64,000 nt of DNA, from assembly GCA_020635975.1 (NCBI GenBank), contig JACJYT010000002.1, positions 186,001 to 250,000 of the forward strand, in the 5' to 3' direction. This DNA is from Chitinophagales bacterium. Its GTDB lineage: Bacteria > Bacteroidota > Bacteroidia > Chitinophagales > UBA8649. A model generated the notes under the pieces. That model searched no databases and had not been told where the DNA came from. It was given only the letters and a program-made list of their open reading frames with translations. Shown here piece by piece: positions 10,064 through 19,834 of this stretch. The position numbers and the translations under genes were made by a program. Numbering within the stretch: position 1 is the first letter of the stretch; every line of letters begins with the position of its first letter.

Positions 10064-10175
10064 TAACTTCTTCCTTTTTTCTTTGACCAACAAAAGTACT
10101 AAGTTTCAATTAAGATTATAAAATATAGCATTGGCAATTGCGTTTTTAAGTTGATTTTGTTATTACTTTGCATAA

Positions 10176-12407
10176 ATGAGAAGATTTAAAGCACTCTTAC
10201 TTCTAATTTCCTGTTTAAAACTGAGTCTCCATGCTCAAAGTATAGGCGATTGGCGTATGCATATTAATTATTCTAATGCTAGTGAGGCAGCTCTTGCTCC
10301 AGATAGAATTATGGTGGCCAATGAAAAGTCGGTTTTAGAATATTCTTTTTCCGACAATAGTTTGAGAAGCTTTGATAAGGCAAAAGGTTTGAGTGATCAC
10401 GGAATTAGCGCCATCTCCTACGATGCACTTAGTGCTACTTTTATTATTGCCTATGCCAACAGCAATGTAGACTTAATTAAAGGAAACACCATCATTAATA
10501 TTCCAGATATAAAGAATAAGCTTAGTGCTGGTTCTAAAAAGATAAATTCTATCTTGGGTTTTGAAGGCAAGGCTTATATTTCTACAGATTTTGGCATCGT
10601 GGTTCTCGATATTGCAAATGAAGAGATAGACAATACCTATATCATTGGATCTACTGGAGATCCCAGCATCGTTTTGGATTGTGCAATCGCGCAAGATAGC
10701 ATTTATGCATTAACCGATGAAGGATTGAAAAGAGCAGCTTTATCTAGTGATAACCTACTAGATTATACCGAATGGACACATGATTTATTTGTAAATGCGC
10801 TTACGGAGGTGGAGAGCTTTAACGACACCCTTTATGCTATAGGTCCTGGATTTTATAGAAGAAACGGACAAGCATGGGATACTTTGATGAATGCGAATCC
10901 GGGAGAACTTAAAAAACTTAGAGCTTCTGAAGATTTATGTATGGTGCAAAGCAATTTGTATGTTTTAAGTTTGAACGAAGGACTAGATAGCCTTTCTACT
11001 AACTTTTTAATCGACCCACAATTTGCCTTCCTTCAAGGCGGAAATTATTTCTATGGGGATTTGAAGAAAGGACTATACCAAAACAATCAGCAAATTAGTT
11101 CAAATAACCATCCTTATACGAATAAGGGTTTTAACGCGGTTGGCTTTGGAACTAGCATAGCTATAAGCTCGGGAGGCTTTGATAAAAACCTAGACGGCAA
11201 TCAGAATGTAGAAGGAGGTTTTTATGTCTACCAAGGTGATAATTGGACGAATCATAATATTTATAGTACAATTGGCACCAGCAAGCCAAGCGAAGACCCT
11301 AACCGTATAGCCTATAATGAAGTAGATGGCAAACTATATATTGCTTGCTTTGAAGGATTGATAGAATATGATTTTTCTACGGTAAAAATTTACAATCAAG
11401 ATAACAGTCCGATTGACCCAGTTTTGGGGCAAAGTAAATTGACTGGAGTAGCTATAGATAGTGAGGGTAATGTATGGGTAATTAATCCTCAATCAACGGC
11501 GGCTTTATTAGTAAAAAAGAGAGAAGATAATACTTGGGCGGAATTTGTATTACAAAATGACAATGCGAAATTCAATCGCCTTTTTATCGACAATGTGGAT
11601 CAGAAATGGATAGCCCTTAGAGATCAAGGTATTACCTTGTTTAAGGAAGGAGATAACTTAGGACAAAGTGGCTCGCAAAAACTGGTGCTAAGCTCTAGCA
11701 GTGGACAAGGTAATTTGCCGAACAACAATGTAAATTGTATCACCCAAGATAAAGATGGTCAAATTTGGGTAGGTACAGATGAAGGTATTGCTGTATTTTC
11801 TTGTCCAGAGAATATTTTTGATGCGAGTACCTCGTGTAGAATATCTGATAGAATTACCAATACTTTAGATGAGTATACCGAATACCTTTTTGAAACTGAT
11901 GCGGTTAAGGCTATTGAAGTGGACGGTGCTAATAGAAAATGGATAGGCACTAGCGCGGGAGTTTGGCTTTTAAGTGCCGATGGAAAGACAGAAATTCACA
12001 GTTTCAACAAGGAGAATAGTCCGTTACCTAGCAATGAAATAAATGATATTAAAATTAATAAAGCCACAGGAGAAGTATTTATTTTAACCGACCAAGGAAT
12101 AGTATCTTATTTTAGTGATGCAACAGAAGGTGCTAGCAATCATGATGAAATTAAAGCTTATCCTAATCCCGTTCGTCCAGAATATCAAGGCTTTATCTCC
12201 ATTACGGGTTTAGTAGAAAATGCTTTTGTTAAGATTACGGATGCGCATGGTGTATTGATCAATGAAGGTTATGCCTTAGGTGGTAAGTATGTATGGGACG
12301 GAAGGGACTATAATGGCAAGAGAGCTAGCACAGGAGTTTATTATATTTTCAGTAGCGATAGTGAGGCAAAAGAAAAGGCGGTAACTAAAATTGCCTTTGT
12401 AAATTAA
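10176..12407 (+). CDS. porZ: PorZ-like T9SS component with two beta-propellers
   Basis: The 743-residue protein has a signal peptide (ending LSLHAQS), then a long beta-propeller region. It opens with IGDWRMHINYSNASEA, as in PorZ homologues, and contains propeller repeats such as GQIWVGTDEGIAVF and NRKWIGTSAGVWLLS. The C-terminus (about 660-743) is a T9SS sorting domain: AYPNPVRPEYQGF, the KITDAHGVLINEG strand and a final KAVTKIAFVN. PorZ is a cell-surface part of the attachment complex that removes sorting domains and joins anionic LPS to cargo in Porphyromonas. The match rests on architecture and the opening motif; another two-component-regulator-like propeller protein is the alternative. 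It is followed by dnaG. Confidence 0.78.
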   Translation: MRRFKALLLLISCLKLSLHAQSIGDWRMHINYSNASEAALAPDRIMVANEKSVLEYSFSDNSLRSFDKAKGLSDHGISAISYDALSATFIIAYANSNVDLIKGNTIINIPDIKNKLSAGSKKINSILGFEGKAYISTDFGIVVLDIANEEIDNTYIIGSTGDPSIVLDCAIAQDSIYALTDEGLKRAALSSDNLLDYTEWTHDLFVNALTEVESFNDTLYAIGPGFYRRNGQAWDTLMNANPGELKKLRASEDLCMVQSNLYVLSLNEGLDSLSTNFLIDPQFAFLQGGNYFYGDLKKGLYQNNQQISSNNHPYTNKGFNAVGFGTSIAISSGGFDKNLDGNQNVEGGFYVYQGDNWTNHNIYSTIGTSKPSEDPNRIAYNEVDGKLYIACFEGLIEYDFSTVKIYNQDNSPIDPVLGQSKLTGVAIDSEGNVWVINPQSTAALLVKKREDNTWAEFVLQNDNAKFNRLFIDNVDQKWIALRDQGITLFKEGDNLGQSGSQKLVLSSSSGQGNLPNNNVNCITQDKDGQIWVGTDEGIAVFSCPENIFDASTSCRISDRITNTLDEYTEYLFETDAVKAIEVDGANRKWIGTSAGVWLLSADGKTEIHSFNKENSPLPSNEINDIKINKATGEVFILTDQGIVSYFSDATEGASNHDEIKAYPNPVRPEYQGFISITGLVENAFVKITDAHGVLINEGYALGGKYVWDGRDYNGKRASTGVYYIFSSDSEAKEKAVTKIAFVN

Positions 12408-12464
12408 GATAAAGAAAGGGGCCATCACTAAAAACCCTATATTTTGCTTAGCTTTGAGTAAGGA

Positions 12465-14393
12465 ATGATTAGCAAAGAAACCATAGCGAAAATTAATGAT
12501 GAAGCCGATGTAGTAGATGTGCTTAGCGATTTTATTACACTTAAAAAGGCCGGCACCAACTATAAGGCGAATTGCCCTTTCCACAATGAAAAATCGCCAT
12601 CTTTTGTAGTTTCTCCTGCTAAGCAAATTTATAAATGTTTTGGTTGCGGTAAGGCCGGTGATAGTGTGAAATTTGTAATGGAGCACGAACATTTTTCTTA
12701 TGTTGAAGCGCTTAAATACTTAGCCCAGAAGTACAATATTGAGATTGAAGAAACAGAGCAAAGTCCAGAGATTATAGAACAACAATCGAAAAGAGAAGGA
12801 CTTTATATCGTAAATGAATTTGCTAAAGACTTTTACGTCGATAAGCTCTTCAATCATCCTGAGGGCAAGGCAATAGGCTACAGCTATTTTAAGGAAAGAG
12901 GATTTAGTGATGAGATAATTAAAAAATTTCAACTAGGCTTTGCTTTAGCTGATGGTGCCGCATTAACCAATACTGCATTGGACGCTGGCTATCAATTAGA
13001 AATTTTACAGAAAGCAGGCTTGAGCTCGAAAAAGGAGAATCTAAAATTGGATTTTTTCCGCGAGCGAGTAATGTTTCCTATACATGGTGTTTCTGGAAAG
13101 GTGCTAGGCTTTGGCGGAAGAATTTTAAAGAGCAATGTTAAAGCGCCAAAATACATTAATACTCCAGATTCAGATATTTACGATAAGAGCAAGGTGCTTT
13201 ATGGTGCTTTTCAGTCTAAAGTTGCTATTCGGAAGTATGATGAATGCCTTTTGGTAGAAGGTTATACCGATGTTATTTCCCTACATCAAGCAGGAGTAGA
13301 AAATGTGGTGGCTTCTAGTGGAACATCACTAACTGCCGACCAAGTTCGACTTATTAAACGCTATACCGAGAATGTTTGTGTGCTTTATGACGGAGATGCT
13401 GCAGGAATAAAAGCTGCGCTTCGCGGAATAGACATTATTCTAGAAAATGGACTGAATGTTAAGGTGGTTTTACTTCCTGAGAATCAAGATCCAGATTCCT
13501 TTGTGCGCGAAGTTGGGTTTAATGGCTTTGAAACTTTTGTAAAAGAGCACAAGCAAGATTTTATCTTGTTTAAATTACAGCTACTATTAGAAGATGCACA
13601 AAATGACCCTGTAAAAAAGTCGGCTCTTGTAGTAGATATTGTGGAAAGCATTGCTAAGATTCCAGATGCTATTAAACGATCTATTTATTTAAAGGAATGC
13701 GCTTCCTTAATGGGAGTGAGCGAGCAAATTTTAATAAATGAAGGTAACAAGAAGCGAAAAGCTATTCTTACACAACAAAGAAAGGAAGAAAGAGAAGAAG
13801 AAAGGCTAGCGCAGAAGGATTCTGTGCTCGAGGATATTATTAAGAACGATGAAGAATACATTGATGCGGGAATCAATATCGAAATCTTTGAACGGGGAGT
13901 AATTAGAACTTTGATTGAATATGGTGCCAAGCCCTTTACCGAAAATCTCTTAACTATTCAATATATTCTACAGGAACTGGAATCCATACCTATTGAAAAT
14001 GAATTACACCAAAAAATTCTAAGTTTAGCTAAGGAAATTAGAGATGAGGGAGAAAATGTAATAGGCAACTATTTTATTAACCATCAAGATAAAGAAATTA
14101 GTGAGTTGGCTATCAGCCTAATTTTCGATAAGTATGCCATCTCAGAGGGCTGGAAAAATAAGCATAAAATTCATACACCAGAAAAAGACGACATTTATAA
14201 GGATGATATCGATACAGAAATCTATTGGTTGAAATTATGGCGTCTCAAACTATTAGAAAGGGAACTTATGAATAGGCTAAAACAACAATGGCCTGAAGAG
14301 GAGTTTATAAAACTACTTAAGATGAAGAAAAAGCTGGATATAGAACGTGCAAATTTAGCTTTGTTCAAAAAAACCGTAATTACGCCTAAATAA
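12465..14393 (+). CDS. dnaG: DNA primase
   Basis: DnaG makes RNA primers for replication. The N-terminal CHC2 zinc-binding domain (about residues 37-65) shows CPFHNEKSPSF and CFGCGKAGD. The catalytic TOPRIM domain follows at about 255-345, with LLVEGYTDVISLHQAG, the SSGTSLT motif and the acidic metal-binding YDGDAAG. The C-terminal 200 residues are charged and helical and would bind DnaB helicase. The length of 642 residues is normal. It lies 57 bp after porZ and converges with the DUF6438 lipoprotein gene. Confidence 0.97.
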   Translation: MISKETIAKINDEADVVDVLSDFITLKKAGTNYKANCPFHNEKSPSFVVSPAKQIYKCFGCGKAGDSVKFVMEHEHFSYVEALKYLAQKYNIEIEETEQSPEIIEQQSKREGLYIVNEFAKDFYVDKLFNHPEGKAIGYSYFKERGFSDEIIKKFQLGFALADGAALTNTALDAGYQLEILQKAGLSSKKENLKLDFFRERVMFPIHGVSGKVLGFGGRILKSNVKAPKYINTPDSDIYDKSKVLYGAFQSKVAIRKYDECLLVEGYTDVISLHQAGVENVVASSGTSLTADQVRLIKRYTENVCVLYDGDAAGIKAALRGIDIILENGLNVKVVLLPENQDPDSFVREVGFNGFETFVKEHKQDFILFKLQLLLEDAQNDPVKKSALVVDIVESIAKIPDAIKRSIYLKECASLMGVSEQILINEGNKKRKAILTQQRKEEREEERLAQKDSVLEDIIKNDEEYIDAGINIEIFERGVIRTLIEYGAKPFTENLLTIQYILQELESIPIENELHQKILSLAKEIRDEGENVIGNYFINHQDKEISELAISLIFDKYAISEGWKNKHKIHTPEKDDIYKDDIDTEIYWLKLWRLKLLERELMNRLKQQWPEEEFIKLLKMKKKLDIERANLALFKKTVITPK

Positions 14394-14399
14394 GAGCGC

Positions 14400-14864
14400 T
14401 TATATTGGGGTATATTCTAGCTTTGTAAGCATAAAATCAATTTGCTTGGCAAGTTCTATCAATTCTGGGGCTGCATTAGAATTGGCTTTGATGGTTTTTT
14501 GTAGCTCCTGATTTTGATATACTAGTTTGAATTGCGGAAAGTCTACATTATCTATAGGATAAGATTCTGGATAAGCGGTCCAATTTAATTGGCTCAATTC
14601 TTCAAAAAATAGTTTTGCCTCCGCTTCTTCTAAATTAGCGCTAAACTTTCCTAGATTTTGCACATTTCTTTGGCCTTCGTACAGCACTCGGCCATCTGCA
14701 AATACTTGCACCGAATACACTGGGCAAGTTCCGAAACAAGCAGATCTGCTTAATTCAATAGAATCGCTTGCATGAATAAGACTACTTTGCTCCATACTTT
14801 TTTGCTGTTTACAAGCTAGTAGACTTATGCTAATGAATATTAAAAATAAAACTCTCATTGGCAT
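14400..14864 (-). CDS. DUF6438-like lipoprotein
   Basis: This 154-residue protein begins with a signal peptide and lipobox (ISLLAC, acceptor Cys about residue 18). The mature domain holds the motif SRSACFGTCPVYSVQVFADG followed by GRVLYEGQRNV, which I recognise as the DUF6438 pattern: a conserved CFGxCP pair of cysteines and a small beta-rich fold. The function is unknown; an extracytoplasmic location is likely. It converges with dnaG at a distance of 6 bp. Confidence 0.75.
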   Translation of the reverse strand: MPMRVLFLIFISISLLACKQQKSMEQSSLIHASDSIELSRSACFGTCPVYSVQVFADGRVLYEGQRNVQNLGKFSANLEEAEAKLFFEELSQLNWTAYPESYPIDNVDFPQFKLVYQNQELQKTIKANSNAAPELIELAKQIDFMLTKLEYTPI

Positions 14865-14878
14865 CTTTATTTAATTAA

Positions 14879-14906
14879 AAAGCCTTCCCTGGAGGGGGAA
14901 GGCTTT
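14879..14906 (-). terminator. Rho-independent terminator after the acidic lipoprotein gene
   Basis: AAAGCCTTCCC (14879-14889) pairs perfectly with GGGAAGGCTTT (14896-14906) around a 6-base loop. On the minus strand the stem is followed by TTTTTAATTAAA. It lies 22 bp beyond the stop of the gene at 14928-15497. Confidence 0.85.
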
Positions 14907-14927
14907 AAGTATTTGGTTAAGGAAATA

Positions 14928-15497
14928 TTAAATTTCGCTTTCTTCGTAAGAGTACATGTACCAGTAAACTTCGCCACCATCTAAACCAACTTCAACATCT
15001 TTGTTGTCGAAATACCAGTAAGTGTAAACGAAATCTTCATCAACTTCTTCTTCTTCAGCACCGTATTTTGCAGTAAAAGCATCTCTCATGTCAGTGTAGA
15101 AAGCTTTAGCAGCAGCCTCATCGTAGTTATTGTCAGCATCGTAGAAATATACGTAACCGTCAATTGAATTTAATTTACCAGCTTCATCGAAGTAAAGGTC
15201 TAACCAATATTGGTTGCCATTTAAATCCCAGTAGTAGTATAAGTAGCTATCTGTTTCATCATCAAAAGCAGATTCAGGTAATTTTCCTTTAACATCACTT
15301 CTTGAATCACCTAAATTTAGACCTACGAATTCACCACCTTCAGCAAACATTACGTCATCGAAGTATTCAGAATTATACTTTGGAGCGTCAACTGTCTCAG
15401 TTCCACTACCATCTCCAGCTGCATCTCCACCTCCACAAGCTGTGAAAGAAATTGCTGCTACAGCCGCAAGAAACATCATAGAAAAAAACTTTTTCAT
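14928..15497 (-). CDS. Acidic Tyr/Asp-rich lipoprotein of unknown function
   Basis: The protein has 189 residues with a signal peptide and a lipobox (SFTACGGGD, Cys about 21), then a short Gly/Asp linker. The mature domain is very acidic and aromatic, with alternating strands such as YLYYYWDLNGNQYWLDLYFDE and GYVYFYDADNNYDE, suggesting a beta-sheet domain on the periplasmic or outer face. The family is not recognised. It has its own strong terminator and about 78 bp of AT-rich leader, so it is probably a single-gene unit, possibly well expressed. Confidence 0.7.
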   Translation of the reverse strand: MKKFFSMMFLAAVAAISFTACGGGDAAGDGSGTETVDAPKYNSEYFDDVMFAEGGEFVGLNLGDSRSDVKGKLPESAFDDETDSYLYYYWDLNGNQYWLDLYFDEAGKLNSIDGYVYFYDADNNYDEAAAKAFYTDMRDAFTAKYGAEEEEVDEDFVYTYWYFDNKDVEVGLDGGEVYWYMYSYEESEI

Positions 15498-15574
15498 ATT
15501 CTTTTTTAATTTTAAGGGGTTATAAATTTTTAAATTGGAAACAAAATTAAAAGTTTTTATTCATATAACCTAAA

Positions 15575-16612
15575 TTATTCTTTAAAAGAATTCCAACCTT
15601 GGGCGGTTAGTTTATGTAAGTGATTAGCCCGAGATTGCAGGAGGCAAGACTTATCTTTTTCAACTATTTTACCGATTACAGCTATATCAATTTCTTCTGT
15701 GTTCAGCTTCGCTTCTTCTTCCGGTGAAAGTGTAAAAAGAAGCTCGTAATCTTCGCCTCCACTCAAAGCACAGGTAATAGGATCTATGTTAAATTCTAAA
15801 GATTGATTATATGTATCGTTGTGAACCGGAACATTAGCTTCGTAAATCAAACAACCCACATTCGACTGGGTGCAAAGGTGTAAAAGTTCGGAAGACAAGC
15901 CATCAGAAACATCTATCATGGCCGAAGGTTTTATATTGTATTCCTTCAAATAGGCAACAATGTCTTTTCTAGCTTCAGGTTTGAGTTGTTTTCCTACTAA
16001 AAATTGGTGCTCGCCCAATTGTGGCTGCATATTGGGATTTTCTAAAAAGACTTGTTTTTCTCTATTTAGAAGTTGTAAACCCATGTAGGCCGCACCTAGA
16101 TCTCCACTAACGCAAATAAAGTCGCCCACTTGAGCCCCATTTCTATACACTAGTTCATCTTTTTTTCCCTGACCAATTGCAGTTACAGAAATTATTAATC
16201 CCTTTAACGAACTTGTGGTATCTCCACCTACTAAATCTACTTGGTAAAATTCGCAAGCAAGTTTAATTCCTTCGTATAGTTCTTTTAAAGCCTCTACAGA
16301 AAACCTATTAGAAACAGCAATAGACACAGTTATTTGCTTAGGTTCTGCATTCATGGCATAAATATCACTTAGATTTACTACCACGGCTTTATAGCCCAAG
16401 TGTTTTAAAGGGCAATAGCTTAAATCGAAATGTATACCTTCAATGAGTAAGTCGGTGCTAAGCACGGTTTGCATATCCTTATAATCCATAACGGCGGCAT
16501 CGTCGCCTACTCCTTTGATGGTGCTTTCTTGTTGTAGCTTAAAATCTTGAGTAAGCTCTTTAATTAAGGCGAATTCACCTAGCTGAGATAGAGGGGTGTG
16601 TTTTTCATTCAT
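15575..16612 (-). CDS. thiL: Thiamine-monophosphate kinase
   Basis: ThiL phosphorylates thiamine monophosphate to the cofactor thiamine diphosphate with ATP. It belongs to the AIRS/PurM-like fold. Visible signatures are GVGDDAAVMD near the N-terminus, STDLLIEGIHFDLSYCP, a NLSDIYAMNAEP segment (the usual DxAAMGAxP region), GGDTTSS, a SAMIDVSDGLSSELLHL segment and the C-terminal SGGEDYELLFT. The length of 345 residues is normal. It is not in a thiamine biosynthesis cluster here. The start at 16612 is an ATG. Confidence 0.95.
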   Translation of the reverse strand: MNEKHTPLSQLGEFALIKELTQDFKLQQESTIKGVGDDAAVMDYKDMQTVLSTDLLIEGIHFDLSYCPLKHLGYKAVVVNLSDIYAMNAEPKQITVSIAVSNRFSVEALKELYEGIKLACEFYQVDLVGGDTTSSLKGLIISVTAIGQGKKDELVYRNGAQVGDFICVSGDLGAAYMGLQLLNREKQVFLENPNMQPQLGEHQFLVGKQLKPEARKDIVAYLKEYNIKPSAMIDVSDGLSSELLHLCTQSNVGCLIYEANVPVHNDTYNQSLEFNIDPITCALSGGEDYELLFTLSPEEEAKLNTEEIDIAVIGKIVEKDKSCLLQSRANHLHKLTAQGWNSFKE

Positions 16613-16670
16613 CTTGCAAAGATAGCTTTTAGTTTATTTAACTATATTTGAAACTAATAAAAACGCCTTA

Positions 16671-17216
16671 TTGAACAAGACATCCTTATTTCATTTAAGT
16701 GTTTTCACTTTATTTGGCTTTAGTTTAATTGCCTACATTCTCTTGTTCTTTAACCAACAAGTTGATTTTTGGGAACTGCTTTCGCTGCAAAATCTTCATT
16801 TTAAAGCAGTCAGTATAGGTTTAGGAATTGGAATTCTAGCAGCGGTATTAGGCTTGTTACTCATGAAAATTCTTCCAGAAGGGAATCTGAGTAATATGAT
16901 GGATAGCATGATGCGTAAGCTTGATCCAAAATGGCAACATATCTTTTTTTATTCTTTTTGTGCTGGGGTAGGAGAAGAAATTTTGTTTAGGGGGGCCATT
17001 CAAAGCTACATTCATCTTTGGCCAACAGCTATAATTTTTGTACTAATACATGGATATTTAAGTTTAAAGGATAAGACCATGTTTATCTATGGCGTATTTC
17101 TAATTTTTATTTCTGGGTCCTTTGGCTATCTCTTTAAATTTCTTGGAATATACGCAGCAATCAGTGCACATTTTATTTATGATGTACTTATGTTTGCCTA
17201 CATGAAAAAGAAGTAA
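16671..17216 (+). CDS. Short CPBP-family intramembrane protease homologue
   Basis: This 181-residue membrane protein has about five hydrophobic segments and the CPBP (Abi/Rce1-like) glutamate motif GVGEEILFRGAIQS at about 104-117. Second-motif candidates are the His in VLIHGYLSL and the later SAHFIYDVL. CPBP proteins are membrane-embedded metalloproteases, but many bacterial members have unknown substrates. The only sensible start is a TTG at 16671, because the next in-frame ATG would remove two membrane segments. It is divergent from thiL and followed 17 bp later by a phosphodiesterase lipoprotein gene. Confidence 0.8.
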   Translation: MNKTSLFHLSVFTLFGFSLIAYILLFFNQQVDFWELLSLQNLHFKAVSIGLGIGILAAVLGLLLMKILPEGNLSNMMDSMMRKLDPKWQHIFFYSFCAGVGEEILFRGAIQSYIHLWPTAIIFVLIHGYLSLKDKTMFIYGVFLIFISGSFGYLFKFLGIYAAISAHFIYDVLMFAYMKKK

Positions 17217-17233
17217 TTTTCTAAAATCTCCTT

Positions 17234-18166
17234 ATGCTTAATAAATATTTTTTCTTCCTTACGCTTAGTTTACTTCTCTTTTCATGCAAAGAGAAAGAAG
17301 TTCTTAAAGACAATTGCTTGGATAATGGCGCAAGTCAAAATCAAAGTTTCGAAAACAGAAAGGTTTTAATTATTGGTATCGACGGATTCCGCTCCGATTG
17401 CATGAATGATAGTATTTCTCCTTTTCTTTATTCTCTTTCACAAGATCCGAAGTGCTTTTATAATTCAGCGCATCAAGTTGAGAATGTGACTGTAAGTGGA
17501 CCTAATTGGACAAGCATTCTAAGTGGAGTACATTATGAAAAGCATTTAGCCTCCAATACTTTTTCGGAATACAAAGTAGAAGAATTCCCTCATTTCTATA
17601 AGTACATAGAAGAGGCCAATAGTAATTTAAATACGGTATCCATTTGTAATTGGGCCGCAGTTAATGTGTTCATCGCGTATACGTATGGAGATTATTGTCC
17701 TTTAGTTAGTTACGACGATCTTACTGTGAATAATTGGGCAAATGATATTATTCTAGGCAATGATAGCGTTGAGGCAGATTTACTCTTTCTTCATTTCGAC
17801 AATCTAGATCATGAAGGTCATGCCTTTGGTTACAGTCCGGAGATACCAGAATATGCTCAAGCAGTAAATACTATGGATGGCTATGTGGCATCTTTAATGG
17901 CTAGTATTAATCAGAAGCGAAACGAAGGAGAAGATTGGTTAGTATTAGTGGTATCGGATCATGGCGGCGAGGGAACGGATCATGCCAATGGTTTAGGTAA
18001 TAGTAATATTGATCGAACCATATGTTTTGTAGATCATCCTAGCCTCAATTTTAAAAGCAATTACCCTAGCAAGCAGGTAGATTATGTACCTACTATTTTT
18101 CAATTCTTAGGAATAGAGAGTGCTGCTTTCTCATGTCAACAAGACGGTGTTTCTCTTTTAGAATAG
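17234..18166 (+). CDS. Alkaline phosphatase-superfamily lipoprotein (phosphodiesterase type)
   Basis: A lipobox (LLLFSCKE, Cys about 18) anchors this 310-residue protein outside the cytoplasm. The catalytic domain resembles type I phosphodiesterase/nucleotide pyrophosphatase. Metal-binding and nucleophile segments are visible: IIGIDGFRSD (first metal Asp), VSGPNWTSILSG (nucleophile Thr or Ser), LHFDNLDHEGHAFGY (Asp/His pair) and VVSDHGGEGTDH (Asp-His, then a distal His). It is shorter than many members (about 400 residues), lacking a large cap. The substrate cannot be told. It converges with the next gene with an 8-bp gap. Confidence 0.85.
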   Translation: MLNKYFFFLTLSLLLFSCKEKEVLKDNCLDNGASQNQSFENRKVLIIGIDGFRSDCMNDSISPFLYSLSQDPKCFYNSAHQVENVTVSGPNWTSILSGVHYEKHLASNTFSEYKVEEFPHFYKYIEEANSNLNTVSICNWAAVNVFIAYTYGDYCPLVSYDDLTVNNWANDIILGNDSVEADLLFLHFDNLDHEGHAFGYSPEIPEYAQAVNTMDGYVASLMASINQKRNEGEDWLVLVVSDHGGEGTDHANGLGNSNIDRTICFVDHPSLNFKSNYPSKQVDYVPTIFQFLGIESAAFSCQQDGVSLLE

Positions 18167-18174
18167 AGTTAGGT

Positions 18175-19044
18175 TTAAAATCTTTCCAAATCCTTGTTGT
18201 TATCGCCAATTAGGGGTCTTTGCAATTCTGTCCAATCCACGCCATTTTCATTTTCTGCTTGTAATCGCATATATTTTAAAGCAGACAAATAAGCTTCCGA
18301 AACAAATAGGAGAAGGCTATGAAAATAAAGCATGAGCAAAAGAAGCACTACGTAAATAGCCCTATTGTCTTGAAAGAAAGCTTCATTCAAGCGCATGATG
18401 CCAATGCCCAAGAGTAAAAAGGCAGCTGTAAGTAGAACCAATCCACCTTTTAGTCGTAGAAAATCATGTTGAATCAGAACTTTTACCTCTTTAAAAGATT
18501 TCTTTAAATTAAAGCCATTAAAGATAACCGGTGCTAGTAAGAAGACATAGAGGTAACTAAAAAAGAAAAATACAAACATGAAGGCCGACATTACAAAATC
18601 ACCAGCTTTGCTAGAAGATTTGGTTCTTCCAGTTATCAATGCTATCAAAATCATTAGAATTCCTAATACTGTATAGAGACTTATCCAAACAAAGAGAATG
18701 GGAAGCATTAGTAGACTTCTTCCATAGAATACTGCAAACATGGATTTTATTGCTTTTGGCTGTCCCTCAAGTTCTATATTTCTAATCATTTGAACTAGCA
18801 TAACTGCCGAAAAGTGAAAAGAGAAAATAAATATTCCTCCAAAGAGCAAGCCTTCTAGTAAAAATGCAATAATATCCATCCCTTCATCTTCAAAGCGAAT
18901 ATTAAACAAGTAAAAGGAGCCGAATAAAAAAAATGCCCATGAGACAAGGGCTAATAAAAGTTGAGGAAATTTAGAGTATGCTAGTCCAACACTTACAAAT
19001 GGGGCTTTACAAAGCTCCCAAATTGAGTCTAAAATTTCTTTCAT
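18175..19044 (-). CDS. Multi-pass membrane protein of unknown function
   Basis: The 289-residue protein has about six long hydrophobic segments (around residues 30-50, 58-85, 108-140, 150-175, 200-220 and 228-250) and a charged C-terminal tail ending in LERF. No catalytic or transport motif is recognised. The short amphipathic start (KEILDSIWELCKAPF) and helix pairs recall DUF4013-type or other helical bundle membrane proteins, but I cannot assign it. It lies downstream of superoxide dismutase, from which it is separated by a terminator. Confidence 0.75.
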   Translation of the reverse strand: MKEILDSIWELCKAPFVSVGLAYSKFPQLLLALVSWAFFLFGSFYLFNIRFEDEGMDIIAFLLEGLLFGGIFIFSFHFSAVMLVQMIRNIELEGQPKAIKSMFAVFYGRSLLMLPILFVWISLYTVLGILMILIALITGRTKSSSKAGDFVMSAFMFVFFFFSYLYVFLLAPVIFNGFNLKKSFKEVKVLIQHDFLRLKGGLVLLTAAFLLLGIGIMRLNEAFFQDNRAIYVVLLLLMLYFHSLLLFVSEAYLSALKYMRLQAENENGVDWTELQRPLIGDNNKDLERF

Positions 19045-19073
19045 TCTTTTGTTTTACAAGGATGAAATTAAAA

Positions 19074-19103
19074 AAAATGTCGATTATTTCTAACCGACAT
19101 TTT
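19074..19103 (-). terminator. Terminator after superoxide dismutase gene
   Basis: AAAATGTCG (19074-19082) and CGACATTTT (19095-19103) form a perfect 9-bp stem with a 12-base loop. Read on the minus strand the stem is followed by a long T run. It lies 22 bp past the dismutase stop codon. Confidence 0.8.
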
Positions 19104-19125
19104 CCACTAATTTTTTAAGACAAGC

Positions 19126-19731
19126 TTATTTATTGGCAGCAAACAATTCGCTTACTTTATCCCAATTCACTACATTAAAGAAAGCAGCGATATAATCTGG
19201 TCTTCTGTTTTGGTAATTTAAATAATAGGCATGCTCCCATACATCTAAACCTAAGATTGGGAAACCTCCACAGCCAACTCCTGGCATTAATGGATTGTCT
19301 TGATTAGCACTAGAGCAAACTTCTAACTTGCCATCTTTCACACAAAGCCAAGCCCATCCTGAACCAAAGCGAGTTGCAGCTGCTTTAGAGAATGAATCTT
19401 TAAATCCCTCAAAAGAACCGAAAGCCGCGTTTATTGCACTTGCTAATTCGCCACTTGGTTCGCCTCCGCCATTCGGACTCATCACTTCCCAAAATAAACG
19501 GTGATTATAAAAGCCACCACCATTATTTCTAATAGCTGGCACATCGCTATGATTTGCCAATAAGTGCTCTATACTTTGAGTAGATAAATGAGCATCGCCT
19601 TCTATAGCCGCGTTTAAATTGTTTGTGTATCCCGCATGGTGTTTTCCATGATGAATTTCCATTGTTCTTGCATCAATGTGTGGTTCTAATGCATCGTATG
19701 CATAAGGTAATTTTGGTAACTCGAAAGCCAT
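19126..19731 (-). CDS. Fe/Mn superoxide dismutase
   Basis: This enzyme converts superoxide to oxygen and hydrogen peroxide. The 201 residues match the family length. Metal ligands are visible: His in [11 protein letters not shown] (about 27), His in [17 protein letters not shown] (about 77), and Asp and His in the signature [20 protein letters not shown] (about 162 and 166). The [11 protein letters not shown] and QDNPLMPG segments lean towards the Mn or cambialistic type, but the metal cannot be fixed from sequence reading alone. No signal peptide, so cytoplasmic. It is a monocistronic unit with its own terminator. Confidence 0.95.
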   Translation of the reverse strand: MAFELPKLPYAYDALEPHIDARTMEIHHGKHHAGYTNNLNAAIEGDAHLSTQSIEHLLANHSDVPAIRNNGGGFYNHRLFWEVMSPNGGGEPSGELASAINAAFGSFEGFKDSFSKAAATRFGSGWAWLCVKDGKLEVCSSANQDNPLMPGVGCGGFPILGLDVWEHAYYLNYQNRRPDYIAAFFNVVNWDKVSELFAANK

Positions 19732-19834
19732 AATTATATATTTTATTGATTGAATAAATTGTTTCTACAGTTATAACAAGTTTAGAAAATTAAAGTTTCC
19801 TAAGTGTACAAAAGTATGCATTTAGAAGTTTTTT